From Pseudomonas paralactis (GTDB lineage: Bacteria; Pseudomonadota; Gammaproteobacteria; Pseudomonadales; Pseudomonadaceae): DNA of 64,000 bases. How positions within the stretch are numbered: position 1 is the first letter of the stretch; each line of letters starts with the position of its first letter. This document shows positions 26,033 through 34,848 of the stretch, one piece after another. A program made the position numbers and the translations under genes. Under the pieces are notes generated by a model, which saw only the letters and a program-made list of their open reading frames with translations, had not been told where the DNA came from and ran no database searches. Where the stretch lies: contig NZ_JYLN01000001.1 of the NCBI RefSeq assembly GCF_001439735.1, positions 248,001 through 312,000 on the forward strand, given 5' to 3'.

Positions 26033-26502
26033 TAGCGAGCCCCCGCGAACGAACCGAATGCACCGCCGATGCCGCCGAGGATTGAGCCCATGGCGGCGGT
26101 CTTGCCGTTCTGCACGGTCTGGTTGGCATTGAGCAAGTCTTGCTTGGCCTGCACGCGATAGCCGTATGCTTCGCGGGCGGCGTTGTTCTGGATCGTCAGC
26201 GCGTCCAGCTCGCCGAGCATGGCGGTGTCGTCCTGCAGCTGGGCCGAACTGCCGCTGTTCACGTCGATCCCGTTGGCGGCCTGCACGCTGCGCTGTGTGC
26301 CGACTGCCTGGCCGGCGCGCACGCGCTGCCAATCCGCCGAAGTGTTGCCGGCGTTGATCGTTTCGTCAGCGGTTTGTCGCTTGAACGCGGCGTTCTGTTC
26401 CATCATTCCAGACTGGAACTGGGCGTTTTGCTTCTGGCCCTGGGCCTGCATCATGCTGCCGGCCAAGCCAATGGCGACGGGTATCAATGCCATCCAGCAC
26501 AT
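26032..26502 (-). CDS. Internal virion protein, T7 gp14-like
   Basis: The start is the ATG at 26502 behind GAGGAA. The 156-residue protein has a hydrophobic N-terminus (MALIPVAIGLAGSMMQA), a long Gln/Ala/Asn-rich helix and a Gly/Ala-rich C-terminus (GSILGGIGGAFGSFAGA), the usual look of gp14-type ejection proteins that line the outer membrane channel. Its place between the gp13-like and transglycosylase genes fits. The assignment rests on composition and position. Confidence 0.7.
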   Translation of the reverse strand: MCWMALIPVAIGLAGSMMQAQGQKQNAQFQSGMMEQNAAFKRQTADETINAGNTSADWQRVRAGQAVGTQRSVQAANGIDVNSGSSAQLQDDTAMLGELDALTIQNNAAREAYGYRVQAKQDLLNANQTVQNGKTAAMGSILGGIGGAFGSFAGAR

Positions 26503-26504
26503 GG

Positions 26505-26972
26505 TTATTCCTCTCGGTTCAGGGTGAAGGGATAGAACGGCAGGCGCTTGGGCCCATACGGGACGGCCTCGCCGAAGTCGAAGCCAAGCCATTTCAGCCA
26601 GCGAATGGCCGAGGTGTTGCGGGCGTCGACGTAGTTGATGAGGTGGCGGTGCCGGGTCAGCATCCCTTGCACCTCGGGCTTGCAGACCTTGAGAAAGGCG
26701 CGGGCGTGGCGCTCGACGTGGGTGGTGCTGATCAGCCAGGGCACGCCGACCGATCCAAGAAGGCTGTGCACCGCATCCCCAAACACGGCGACGATGTGGC
26801 CGTTAACCACGATCTTGCGGGCGTTGAGGCTGTCGTTGATGCCGGACAGCAGCTCACGCTCCAGGGATACGCCGAGCCCTTCTACAATCTCGTCGATATC
26901 GGCCTGGCGCACGTCGCGCAGGATTACCGGGATATCCTCTGGCTCGATGGGCAAAACGTCAGCGACCGCCAA
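26505..26972 (-). CDS. T7 gp13-like/GNAT-fold phage protein
   Basis: The 155-residue protein resembles the gp13/DUF2833 family of internal virion assembly proteins, which have an acetyltransferase-like fold. It has ILRDVRQADIDEI near the N-terminus, a central GHIVAVFGDAV strand and a late NTSAIRWLKWLGF helix. It is thought to aid assembly of the core rather than to stay in the virion. It overlaps the tail tubular B gene by 14 bases. Confidence 0.75.
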   Translation of the reverse strand: MAVADVLPIEPEDIPVILRDVRQADIDEIVEGLGVSLERELLSGINDSLNARKIVVNGHIVAVFGDAVHSLLGSVGVPWLISTTHVERHARAFLKVCKPEVQGMLTRHRHLINYVDARNTSAIRWLKWLGFDFGEAVPYGPKRLPFYPFTLNREE

Positions 26973-29301
26973 TGGTCACCTCCGGAATCACCGCCAACAC
27001 GGTCAGCGGCAGTGGGTCGGACTGTCGAATAAACACGCGCCCTTTGCCCTGCCAGTCGTTTGATATCGGGATGTCAGCCTGTCCTGTAAGTAACTCGATA
27101 GGCGACTCGTAGTCGTCCCGGTCGGTCTTGTGTTCGTACAGGTTCTTTTTGTCTTTGCCCGCAAAGATGCCCCGCGATTCCTCGACACGAACGGTCAGGC
27201 CAGTGACAGAGATTTTCTTATCGAGCACCGTCTCGTTGGCGTTTTTCAACTCAAGGTCGAGGGTTTCCATGTCGGAGATGTATTGCAGCCCTACGTGGGC
27301 GATGCCTGCGGCTTCCTGCAATGCAACGGAACCACCAGTAACCACGCGTTGGGGGTGTACGCTGCCGTCGGCCAGGATTGAAACGGTCTTACCTTCCAGG
27401 TGGCCCAGGCCGGACAGAGTTTTGACCTGGCGGGCCCAGGCAGATACGGCCACACCGCGCAGCGATACCGGGCAGATGATCAACAGCTTGACCGTAACTA
27501 CGCTGGTGCTGGTGTAACCGACCACTTCAACGCGCACAATTTCCGTAGCCGGGTCGCCATTTTCGTCGGTCACCTGGCGCTTCAATGAGTAATCGGCGCC
27601 GATGCTCCCGACAGTGAACGGGGCATGACCGACCGCCGTCATGGTAACGACCTCGGGAAACTGCCAGGTTGTGCCGCCGGATAGGGTGAAGGTCTTGGCG
27701 GCGTCGGTGTTGCGCCCGTCATAGGTCAGGCCGCAGTCAACAAAGAAAGCGTCCTCGATGCTGGTTATCTGCCGGCTTTCCATGCGTTCTATGTAACGCT
27801 TCTGCACGCCGTTGATGTTGCGGCGCACCACCATGTACAACACATCTTCCTGGCCTTCGGGGATGCAGGCGATGGACTCGACGAAGCCGTCAGTGTCGTG
27901 CCAGTGCCAGCCCACCAACTGCTGTTCGGGAACGTAGGTCAGGCCCAGCAGCACACCGTCATCACGCACATACCAGACAATCGAGTCGGGCACCTTCTGG
28001 TAAGCAACGTTGGTCAGTTCCTTGCCCTTGAACAGGTGCGCGCTGAACAGCGTCAGATCGTCAGCGGCAAACCCGTCAGCATTCAGGGAGTAACCGAACG
28101 ATGACACCCGGTTACCCCGTGCCTGGACGTACACCGCGCTATTGCCCACCACCACGGGCGGCACGATAGCTGTGCCGTCGTAGCCCTCTGGAACGGCCTG
28201 CACGGTCTTTGCCGACAAACCTGTGTCACCGCCCGAAATAGTGAACTCTGCGCCCGTGGTGAGCGCCAGCAGCTTGCGCAGCCCCAGCAGATGGCGAACC
28301 CGGTTCACCTTGTTACTGCTCAAAGTGAAGGTAATAGCGTCATCGTCCTTGTTGGGCACCGAGTAGCCGAAGTTCTTGAACAGGCCGGTCTTGCTCGTCC
28401 ACACGGTCTGTGGCTGCAAATTGCTGCCGGCGAATATCAGGCGCTGCTGGTAATACACCACGGCGCCTGGGAAGTTACCCGCGCCGACAAAGGGGTCATT
28501 GCCGTTCGGTGGCGTGTCGGTCTTGACGGCCGTGATGTTCTGGTCCGTGAAGGTGGTGCCGGTGGCGCGCCCGATGAACCCATAGATCCCGGCGCCAGCG
28601 TTGTCCTTGTAGATGATGTAGTACGTTGCACCGGTGACAGCGGGCCAGGTGATGGCTGCCGACGCAATGTCTGTGTGGGTCGTGACTGGGTTTGAGGTAG
28701 TTGGCAGGGACTCATCCAAGGTGTTGCCGTCATCCAGCACAGCGGTGACTTGGTAACGCCAGGTCTGTGGGGTGCCTGTGCCGCCATTGCTTGTTGCGGT
28801 TACAGACGTTGGCGCGGCAATGCGCGGGGCCAGGTTGATTTCGGCGGTGGTCCAGTTGTCGTGTGCCAGACGGTTTAATTCACGTGGCTTGTACCCTGGC
28901 TGCGCGAACGTCATCACGTCGGCGGACTGGGTGTAATTCAGGGATGCAAGGTCATATTGCGTGTACGGCATGGCCAGTTCGAATGGCGTACCGATGTTGG
29001 GGCCGGCGCTGTACAGCACCTGGCCACCGTCCTTGATAACCCGCATGTTCAAGTCGCCAAACACGAGAATGTAGGTCTGCACGTCGTTGAACTGGAACGG
29101 GACCAGCCGGCAAAGCTTGGTCGAATCCTTGACCTCGGCCACCAGGCGCGTGCCAGCACGGTTACGCACGCCGCCGTATGGCATGACCATGAAGTTACGG
29201 CACAGCTTGAGGCCCGTGTAGTAGCGGGCGATATCGGTACGGGCGCTGGCAGATGGCGAAAGCTCGCCCGCCGCGAAGGTCGGCTGGAGTATTCCGCTCA
29301 T
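26959..29301 (-). CDS. Tail tubular protein B-like (tail nozzle)
   Basis: The 780-residue protein begins SGILQPTFAAGELSPSASA, the typical start of podoviral tail proteins of this class, and continues with YYTGLKLCRNFMVMPYGGVRNR. It contains a fibronectin-like inserted stretch at about 165-245 (PTSVTATSNGGTGTPQTWRY). It should form the nozzle of the short tail below the tubular A ring. It overlaps the tail tubular A gene by four bases and the gp13-like gene by 14. Confidence 0.85.
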   Translation of the reverse strand: MSGILQPTFAAGELSPSASARTDIARYYTGLKLCRNFMVMPYGGVRNRAGTRLVAEVKDSTKLCRLVPFQFNDVQTYILVFGDLNMRVIKDGGQVLYSAGPNIGTPFELAMPYTQYDLASLNYTQSADVMTFAQPGYKPRELNRLAHDNWTTAEINLAPRIAAPTSVTATSNGGTGTPQTWRYQVTAVLDDGNTLDESLPTTSNPVTTHTDIASAAITWPAVTGATYYIIYKDNAGAGIYGFIGRATGTTFTDQNITAVKTDTPPNGNDPFVGAGNFPGAVVYYQQRLIFAGSNLQPQTVWTSKTGLFKNFGYSVPNKDDDAITFTLSSNKVNRVRHLLGLRKLLALTTGAEFTISGGDTGLSAKTVQAVPEGYDGTAIVPPVVVGNSAVYVQARGNRVSSFGYSLNADGFAADDLTLFSAHLFKGKELTNVAYQKVPDSIVWYVRDDGVLLGLTYVPEQQLVGWHWHDTDGFVESIACIPEGQEDVLYMVVRRNINGVQKRYIERMESRQITSIEDAFFVDCGLTYDGRNTDAAKTFTLSGGTTWQFPEVVTMTAVGHAPFTVGSIGADYSLKRQVTDENGDPATEIVRVEVVGYTSTSVVTVKLLIICPVSLRGVAVSAWARQVKTLSGLGHLEGKTVSILADGSVHPQRVVTGGSVALQEAAGIAHVGLQYISDMETLDLELKNANETVLDKKISVTGLTVRVEESRGIFAGKDKKNLYEHKTDRDDYESPIELLTGQADIPISNDWQGKGRVFIRQSDPLPLTVLAVIPEVTIGGR

Positions 29302-29897
29302 GATCGCACCGTAATGAATTCAGATTCAGGCTCGGGATCGTCCTGGGATTCCTCAAAAGCAGAGCCCTCAGCGATGGTCAGCGCTATTTGGTATTGCTGG
29401 GCCGCGAACTGCTGTAGGTCAGGCTTGGAACTGAGCGGCAAAGCCAGGTCCATCGCCAGGCGCCAGGCCAGCGCGTCGGCAAATTGAGGGTCGAAGAACG
29501 TGGAGTCCTCGACCTTGAAGGTGAAGCGGCACGCAGCCTCTGGCTGATCGGTGTGAATCACCCGGCCGCCTGCGTCGTAACCAATTCTGTAGGGGATCTG
29601 CATATCGCTGGTGAGCGAGCGGCGAAACCCTGGCTGTACGATGTCACGCACTTGCAGGCAGTCGGCCGGGTACCGATAACGGTAGGCCCAGCCAGGAGCA
29701 GGGTTGCCCAGGCTTGCCAGTGCAACTACAGATTCCGCGAATGGCCAGGGAAACGCCTGCAACACCAGCTCACGCAGCGGGGCATAGAACACACGGCATA
29801 GTTCGGCCGCCTTGCTCTTTTCCGTGAACGAAACGATGGGCTGCGTGTGTTCAACACGCGACAGCGCGATGTTGCAAATCTCTACGTCGCTGGACAT
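29298..29897 (-). CDS. Tail tubular protein A-like (gatekeeper)
   Basis: The 199-residue protein matches the T7 gp11 type. It opens with EICNIALSRVEHTQPIVSF, then LREL-containing helix, the FPWPFA motif and the WAYRYRYPADCLQVRDI stretch characteristic of these adaptors. It connects portal and nozzle. The gene starts downstream of a terminator that closes the head-gene unit, and shares a four-base overlap with the nozzle gene. Confidence 0.85.
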   Translation of the reverse strand: MSSDVEICNIALSRVEHTQPIVSFTEKSKAAELCRVFYAPLRELVLQAFPWPFAESVVALASLGNPAPGWAYRYRYPADCLQVRDIVQPGFRRSLTSDMQIPYRIGYDAGGRVIHTDQPEAACRFTFKVEDSTFFDPQFADALAWRLAMDLALPLSSKPDLQQFAAQQYQIALTIAEGSAFEESQDDPEPESEFITVRS

Positions 29898-29910
29898 TCG
29901 GGAACCTCAG

Positions 29911-29938
29911 AAAAAGAAAAGGGCCCAGAAGGGCCCGT
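29911..29938 (-). terminator. Terminator between head and tail genes
   Basis: On the minus strand GGGCCC, loop TTCT, GGGCCC is followed by TTTTCTTTTT. It lies 19 bases after the stop of the 128-residue gene and before tail tubular A. Confidence 0.88.
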
Positions 29939-29956
29939 AAGGTGTATTGCTGGTGA

Positions 29957-30343
29957 TCAGGCGTCTGGCAGTCCATTGCCGTTGGTGTTGTCTTGGCCCG
30001 CGCCGCCATCACCACCAGCGTCCTTCTGGATGGTTGGCACAACAACTTCGCCACCAGCATTCAGCCGGTCGGCTTCCACTTCCGCTTCCGCCTTGCTGCC
30101 GATGAACTCACCGACACGCTGGTCCTTGTCGTCTTTGATCACGTACTTGCCCGCAGCACCACGCGCAGCAACGTAGCCAAGGCCCAAGCCATCAGCGTCC
30201 TTCTGGATGGTTGGCGCCTTCGCAGCCCCAAACTCCTTGAGATTGCTGCCCGGGCTATCAATCTCCAGCACGACAGTTTCTTTGGGCTCATAGAGTCGGC
30301 CGTTGATAAACGACCGCTCAAGTACTTCATAGCGCTTAGGCAT
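29957..30343 (-). CDS. Hypothetical head-region protein with internal repeats
   Basis: I chose the start at 30343 (MPKRYEVLERSF), giving 128 residues. The protein is acidic at the end and contains two copies of the segment PTIQKDA, encoded by an 18-base direct repeat at about 30021 and 30199. Its place just after the cement protein suggests a head decoration or completion role, but no family is recognised. It overlaps the cement gene by eight bases. Confidence 0.7.
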   Translation of the reverse strand: MPKRYEVLERSFINGRLYEPKETVVLEIDSPGSNLKEFGAAKAPTIQKDADGLGLGYVAARGAAGKYVIKDDKDQRVGEFIGSKAEAEVEADRLNAGGEVVVPTIQKDAGGDGGAGQDNTNGNGLPDA

Positions 30344-30728
30344 TGGTCTGCACTCCAGCAACGATGCCGGCGGTTACCTTGCCCAGTGTTGGGGCGGTGC
30401 CAGTCACGGTGTAATTGAGGCGCAGGAAGCGTTCAGTTTTCTGCGGCAGGGTGATGACGGGGGTCTGGTAACCCAGTTTCAGGTCGGCCAGGGGGACCAC
30501 CACCGAATACAGTGAGCGAGCCGAGGAAAACGCCGAGTTGTCATCGGTCTGTAGCTCGATAGTGAGGCTGGTCAGGGTGTTGAACGCTTCAACAACCTGA
30601 ATGACCAGGGGAATGTCACCGGCGCGACCTACGTCCTTGTTGTCGCCACGGTCGATGACGTCGGTCGAAGCTGCGGAGGCAGTGATTGCCTGGGCGTTCG
30701 ACATGAGCAGCTTTGCGTCGAAAAGCAT
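30336..30728 (-). CDS. Bbp16-like capsid cement protein
   Basis: The start is the ATG at 30728 behind AGGAGAG. The 130-residue product begins MLFDAKLLMSNAQAITASAA and is rich in beta strands (FNTLTSLTIELQTDDNSAF), matching the Bbp16 family that stabilises the capsid of BPP-1-type phages. It follows the major capsid gene by 37 bases, the expected position. Confidence 0.85.
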   Translation of the reverse strand: MLFDAKLLMSNAQAITASAASTDVIDRGDNKDVGRAGDIPLVIQVVEAFNTLTSLTIELQTDDNSAFSSARSLYSVVVPLADLKLGYQTPVITLPQKTERFLRLNYTVTGTAPTLGKVTAGIVAGVQTNA

Positions 30729-30765
30729 GATGGTCTCTCCTGAATAGGGGAAAGCCACGCAGTCG

Positions 30766-31761
30766 TTAGACTACGCGGGCTTCGGTGTTGAGGATGGCGT
30801 CGATACGCTTGATTGGGATGCCCAGGAACTCGGGGATCTTCTTGCCGCCGTACTCGCCCAGGGTGAGGTTGACGTTTTTGGAGTTCATCGCCTGTTTGTG
30901 CAACCACGACTGGATCGTGCGGTTGGCATAGATGATGGTCCGGCCCTCGCCCTGCTCCGGGTTGTCGATGCGGTACAGAGCATCAATCATCAGGTCAATG
31001 ATGTTCGCGCCAGTCGCACCATCACGGGTCAACTGGGTGACATCGATGTTCGCGATACGGCTGTTTGCGCGCCAGTCACGGACGGACATACCGATATCCC
31101 ACTTGAAGTGATCGCGGTACGCCTCGAAGTCGCCGCCGTTTTCAGCACGGGCGGTTTGCTGGCCCAGGAACTTGTGCTGAAAGCCCGCCACGCTGCCTTT
31201 CGGATACAGCAGGTGGGTAGACATCTCGCCCCAGGTCACAAACCAGATGGAGGTGTTGGTGGAGCCGGTGCCGCCCGCATCGACGATGTTGGCGCCCGAC
31301 TCTGCCGACTTATCGTTGTAGCGCGGCGCCAGGCCCAAGAACGCCTGAGGCTCTGCCTGAGTGTTGCCGTAGATCATGTAACGGGCGGCTTTGTTGTTGA
31401 AGCCCTGCAACTTGGCCATGTTTTCGGAGGTGCGGAAAGCATCGGCGTTACCGCTCAGGTCAGCCAGCGCCTTATCGACTAGGCCGTAGTCTTCCATCAT
31501 GCCGGTGGTATCCAACACGGGCACGGTGGTTGATTTGCTTGGCTGAATGCCTTGGTTGAACATGCGCCAAGTTGGCTCGGGGATACCGGAACGCATGGTG
31601 GTCTTGTGCTTGGAGCCGTCGTTGCACTCCTGGTACTCGGCGTCTTGAAGAATGTCGTTACGCTTAGCCATCAGCTCAACGATCTTCATGACCTTTTTGG
31701 TGCTGTCTTCCCTGCTGAACTTATCGATCAGGGTCGGCATGGTGGAGGTAAGGATGCCCAT
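30766..31761 (-). CDS. Major capsid protein
   Basis: The 331-residue protein has the pattern of BPP-1-type major capsid proteins. It has an N-terminal arm, KHKTTMRSGIPEPTWR, RYMIYGNTQAEPQAFLGLAPRY and a C-terminal PEFLGIPIKRIDAIL strand, on an HK97-type fold. It self-assembles on the scaffold encoded just upstream. A good ribosome binding site (GGAG) precedes the ATG. Confidence 0.9.
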   Translation of the reverse strand: MGILTSTMPTLIDKFSREDSTKKVMKIVELMAKRNDILQDAEYQECNDGSKHKTTMRSGIPEPTWRMFNQGIQPSKSTTVPVLDTTGMMEDYGLVDKALADLSGNADAFRTSENMAKLQGFNNKAARYMIYGNTQAEPQAFLGLAPRYNDKSAESGANIVDAGGTGSTNTSIWFVTWGEMSTHLLYPKGSVAGFQHKFLGQQTARAENGGDFEAYRDHFKWDIGMSVRDWRANSRIANIDVTQLTRDGATGANIIDLMIDALYRIDNPEQGEGRTIIYANRTIQSWLHKQAMNSKNVNLTLGEYGGKKIPEFLGIPIKRIDAILNTEARVV

Positions 31762-31790
31762 CTGTGTATCTCCTACGGTTTATGAATGCC

Positions 31791-32504
31791 TTAGCTGAAG
31801 GCGTCAACAATGGTCATTTCTTTGGGTGCATTGGTCTGACTACCCGGCAAGACGAACTTGTCCTCCGAGATAGCCGCGCTGATGCGGTGGCAGAACTTGA
31901 ACAGCGCCGGGTGGTTGCCCAGCCCGGAGGTATTCAGCAACTCGGTCAATGCCGGGTCACCGAAGGACTGAATGACCTTGATAGCGCTGGCTACGCTCTT
32001 GTCGTAGTTCTCACCGCCAATTTCAGGGTCGTTCTTTATTTCAGCGGCCCAGTCCTGGGCCTGCTTGGTGACGGCGGTTTGGTATGCCTCGGCCTGCTTG
32101 CTCGCCAGTTGCGATTGGAAGTCGATGAGTTGCTGGGCCTTGACCTGAGGGATGTTCAGTTCCTTGGCCAGGTTCTTGAACTCGCCCAGGATTTCCACAT
32201 CCATCTCCATGCCTTCTGGCAGGGTGAAGTCCTCGTAGACTTCGGGCGCGCTGGTTTCGGCCTTGAGCTTCGCGGCTGCATCGGCGTCTTGCTGGATCTG
32301 CTCAGGGGTTTTGGTTTCGGCTTCGGTTGCGGCTGTCTCGGTTGCTGCTGTAGCTGCGGCAGGCGTCAGAGTGGTGGTGGTCGTTGCCGCCTCGGCGGCT
32401 GTCTCGGTGGTGGACGCCGCAGCAGTCTCACCACCACCAGTAGTGCTTGCTTCCGCCTCGCTCATGTACACGCGGCCAAGCAGCTTCATCATCAAAGGGC
32501 TCAT
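31791..32504 (-). CDS. Scaffold protein
   Basis: The 237-residue protein has a low-complexity N-terminal third (Thr/Ala/Glu-rich) and a helical middle rich in Glu, Gln and Lys (LNIPQVKAQQLIDFQSQLA). The C-terminus is compact. This is the usual make-up of podoviral scaffolds, and the gene lies directly before the capsid gene. The ATG overlaps the stop of the preceding gene (ATGA) and has CAGGAG upstream. Confidence 0.8.
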   Translation of the reverse strand: MSPLMMKLLGRVYMSEAEASTTGGGETAAASTTETAAEAATTTTTLTPAAATAATETAATEAETKTPEQIQQDADAAAKLKAETSAPEVYEDFTLPEGMEMDVEILGEFKNLAKELNIPQVKAQQLIDFQSQLASKQAEAYQTAVTKQAQDWAAEIKNDPEIGGENYDKSVASAIKVIQSFGDPALTELLNTSGLGNHPALFKFCHRISAAISEDKFVLPGSQTNAPKEMTIVDAFS

Positions 32505-32797
32505 TCATCTGTCTCCTGGGGTTGTTCAGCAATCGGCTTTGGCGCGTTCTCGGCAGCCATGACCGCGTACAGCGATGGGGTCAGGTCGTTGACCTGGCTC
32601 AAAAGAAGAAGGCCAACATTGCGTTGGCCTTCGTTGAAGTTCGTGATTGCGTCGGTGGGGCCTATTGAGCCCTGGAAAATCCTGCAATGGCCCAGGGTTC
32701 GCCACATGAAGCGGCGCCCTCGGCTGTCGCCCATCAGCCACTTGAAGTCGGCGACGTCCTGCAATTCCTGCTCGGTGGGCTCCTGTCGTTCGGTCAT
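32501..32797 (-). CDS. Bbp19-like phage protein
   Basis: The 98-residue protein has the short Bbp19-type domain: DFKWLMGDSRGRRFMWRTL, a glycine turn and NEGQRNVGLLLL. It lies between portal and scaffold, as in BPP-1 relatives. Function is unknown; a head assembly role is likely. The start ATG overlaps the portal stop by one base (TGATG). A GTG one codon earlier is also possible. Confidence 0.8.
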   Translation of the reverse strand: MTERQEPTEQELQDVADFKWLMGDSRGRRFMWRTLGHCRIFQGSIGPTDAITNFNEGQRNVGLLLLSQVNDLTPSLYAVMAAENAPKPIAEQPQETDE

Positions 32798-34488
32798 CAC
32801 ATCGCCCCTACAAGCGCGGTTAGGGCGTTATCCCCTCCCGTGTCGGTCTGGCTAAGCGCCTGGGCGCCCTGGATGACGCTTCCCAGCTCCTGCTGCATCT
32901 GCTGGTTTTGTTGCGCCTGGGCACGCTGCTCGCGGATCTGAGCAACCATGTCATCAGCCCGTACCAGCGTTGGGGGCACGCCGATCAGTTCGAAGTACTG
33001 GCGCATTGCTTCGTCGGAGTCGAGCAGGTCCAGCGCTTCAGTGCTTTGGGTGACGGTGGCCACGGTGCCGGCGAAACCAATAGCGCGCTCGATGCTGGAT
33101 ACGCCAATGGCCTTCTGTGCCTGAGCCAGGATGCTGGTGAACTCGATGCGCAGATCCATGTTCGCCAGTTCTTTCGGTGGCGGCGGCAACAGTGGCGCAC
33201 CCGGCAACATGCCAGTCCAGCGCGGAATCGATTGCTCCAGCATCTGGTTGAAGTACATATCAACCAGCGGGTCTAACAGGTCATCGGTCTGGCGCTCCAG
33301 CACTGGGCCGAGCATCAGCAACTTTTCTTCCTTGCGGGTGGCAATCTCGTACGCGGTGCGCACGCTGTCCATTTGGCTGATCATCAGGAACAGATCGACG
33401 AAGAACGCGGTGTCGATGATCGAGCTGTCAGCGGCAATCTCACCACGCAATTGGCCGAGCCATGCAGGCTGAACCTCATACAGCGGGGCGAACTTGGCCC
33501 CAACCTGCATATCGTTCAGGTAGGTGATGCTGCCCGGCAGGATCGAGGCGCGTTGATTCTTGAGGCTGGCCGGCGCTCCCATTGGCGGGCGCACGCCCTT
33601 CTCCAGCAGTTCGGCCTTACGGCGCTCCATCAGCTGGATGGCCTTGGTGGTGCCGATACACGTAGAGCCGGGGCCTGAGCCATACACATCCTCGCCTAGC
33701 ACGTCCCAGCGCGGCGCCATGACCGGGAACACCTTGAACCCGGATTCACGCAGCATCGAATCCTTGTCGCCGCTCTTCTCCCAGTACACCGACCGGAACG
33801 GCATGTTGGTGTTGTCCTTGCGGCCCTTCTCGCGGGTGTCGTTGGGTTCGATGCCGTGGCAGATATCAACCCAGGCGTCTGGCTTGCTGCTCAGCAGGTT
33901 CCGCGCCGTGAGGCTCATCTTGTCTTTGCCGAACTGCTGCTCCATCTGGCGGGCAGTCATGCGGAAATCACGGTAGAGCGTGTCCACCTGGTTGCGGCTG
34001 TTGTTGGCGAGCATGTAACTGCCGATAGCCAGGGGGTACGAACGCAACAAATCGCTATCGTCCGGCATCACCACCATAGGCGCGGTACCGAAAATGCCTT
34101 CTTCGCTGTAGCGGTTGGGCAGAACGCTGTACAGGTTCGACCTGGCCATGACTTCGCGCATCGACTTCTCGGCCGCGTACAGCCAATCCTTGACCGGGCC
34201 GTACTCCATCAGGCCAGGATCTGGCGTACCGAACTTCACCCAGGGCGATGCAGGGTTGGTCATGCCAGTGTGCATACCAGCGCCAAGCGTGCGAGACGCA
34301 AACGTCGCTTGCGGGTTGATGATCTTCTGATCACGGCGCTTGCCGTCGTTGGTGTCGGTGTTGTTCCAGCGACCAGATCGCGGACTGATGAAGTCGCCCA
34401 GCTCTTTCCAGTCAGGCAGCCAGTTGCTGTCGCGCTCGCTCTTGAGAGCGGTGTAGCGCTTCTCGCAGCGTTCGCGCAGGGAGTCGGC
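32797..34488 (-). CDS. Portal (head-tail connector) protein
   Basis: I chose the TTG at 34488 (563 residues, LADSLRERCEKRYTALKSER) because it follows the upstream gene's stop with a G-rich site before it. An upstream reading would overlap that gene by 44 bases. The protein is of the T7 gp8 class, with NPQATFASRTLGAGMHTGM and a Pro-rich stretch (APLLPPPPKELA) near residue 455. The C-terminus is Gln-rich. Twelve copies form the DNA entry ring and the docking site for terminase. Confidence 0.9.
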   Translation of the reverse strand, partial: ADSLRERCEKRYTALKSERDSNWLPDWKELGDFISPRSGRWNNTDTNDGKRRDQKIINPQATFASRTLGAGMHTGMTNPASPWVKFGTPDPGLMEYGPVKDWLYAAEKSMREVMARSNLYSVLPNRYSEEGIFGTAPMVVMPDDSDLLRSYPLAIGSYMLANNSRNQVDTLYRDFRMTARQMEQQFGKDKMSLTARNLLSSKPDAWVDICHGIEPNDTREKGRKDNTNMPFRSVYWEKSGDKDSMLRESGFKVFPVMAPRWDVLGEDVYGSGPGSTCIGTTKAIQLMERRKAELLEKGVRPPMGAPASLKNQRASILPGSITYLNDMQVGAKFAPLYEVQPAWLGQLRGEIAADSSIIDTAFFVDLFLMISQMDSVRTAYEIATRKEEKLLMLGPVLERQTDDLLDPLVDMYFNQMLEQSIPRWTGMLPGAPLLPPPPKELANMDLRIEFTSILAQAQKAIGVSSIERAIGFAGTVATVTQSTEALDLLDSDEAMRQYFELIGVPPTLVRADDMVAQIREQRAQAQQNQQMQQELGSVIQGAQALSQTDTGGDNALTALVGAM

Positions 34489-34492
34489 CAAC

Positions 34493-34846
34493 TTACACCC
34501 CCAACAGCGTTTTCTGGCTGGTGTTGGCACCGCCAAGCACGCCAGACGAACCGGTCAAGATGGTGCCGTTCTGGCCGGATTGGGCCAGGCGGCGCTTGCG
34601 TTCAGCCTCTACAGCGGCCTGCACTGAGTCGCTGGAGGTGGTGGGCGCAGCACCTGGTGACGTTGAGCCCGCCGCTTCGGCTGCTGCCTTTGCCGCTGCC
34701 TTCTCGCGCTCGGCCTTGTTGAACATGCCAGTGTTCTCGCCAAACATGTTCGGCAGGCCCAGCCCTTCTAGGATGACGTCGCCGCCGCGCAAGGGGTCGA
34801 GCTTGACCACCTTGTTCACAAGTTTTTTGATTCCGCGTCCACACAT
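34493..34846 (-). CDS. Hypothetical protein between terminase and portal
   Basis: The 117-residue protein starts MCGRGIKKLVNKVVKLDPL. It has a Lys/Ala-rich helix (ekaaakaaaeaa) and a flexible Ser/Gly/Thr end. Genes of this size and shape are common at this position in related podoviruses and are thought to be virion-associated. No function is known. It begins two bases after the large terminase stop. Confidence 0.75.
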   Translation of the reverse strand: MCGRGIKKLVNKVVKLDPLRGGDVILEGLGLPNMFGENTGMFNKAEREKAAAKAAAEAAGSTSPGAAPTTSSDSVQAAVEAERKRRLAQSGQNGTILTGSSGVLGGANTSQKTLLGV

Positions 34847-34848
34847 GG

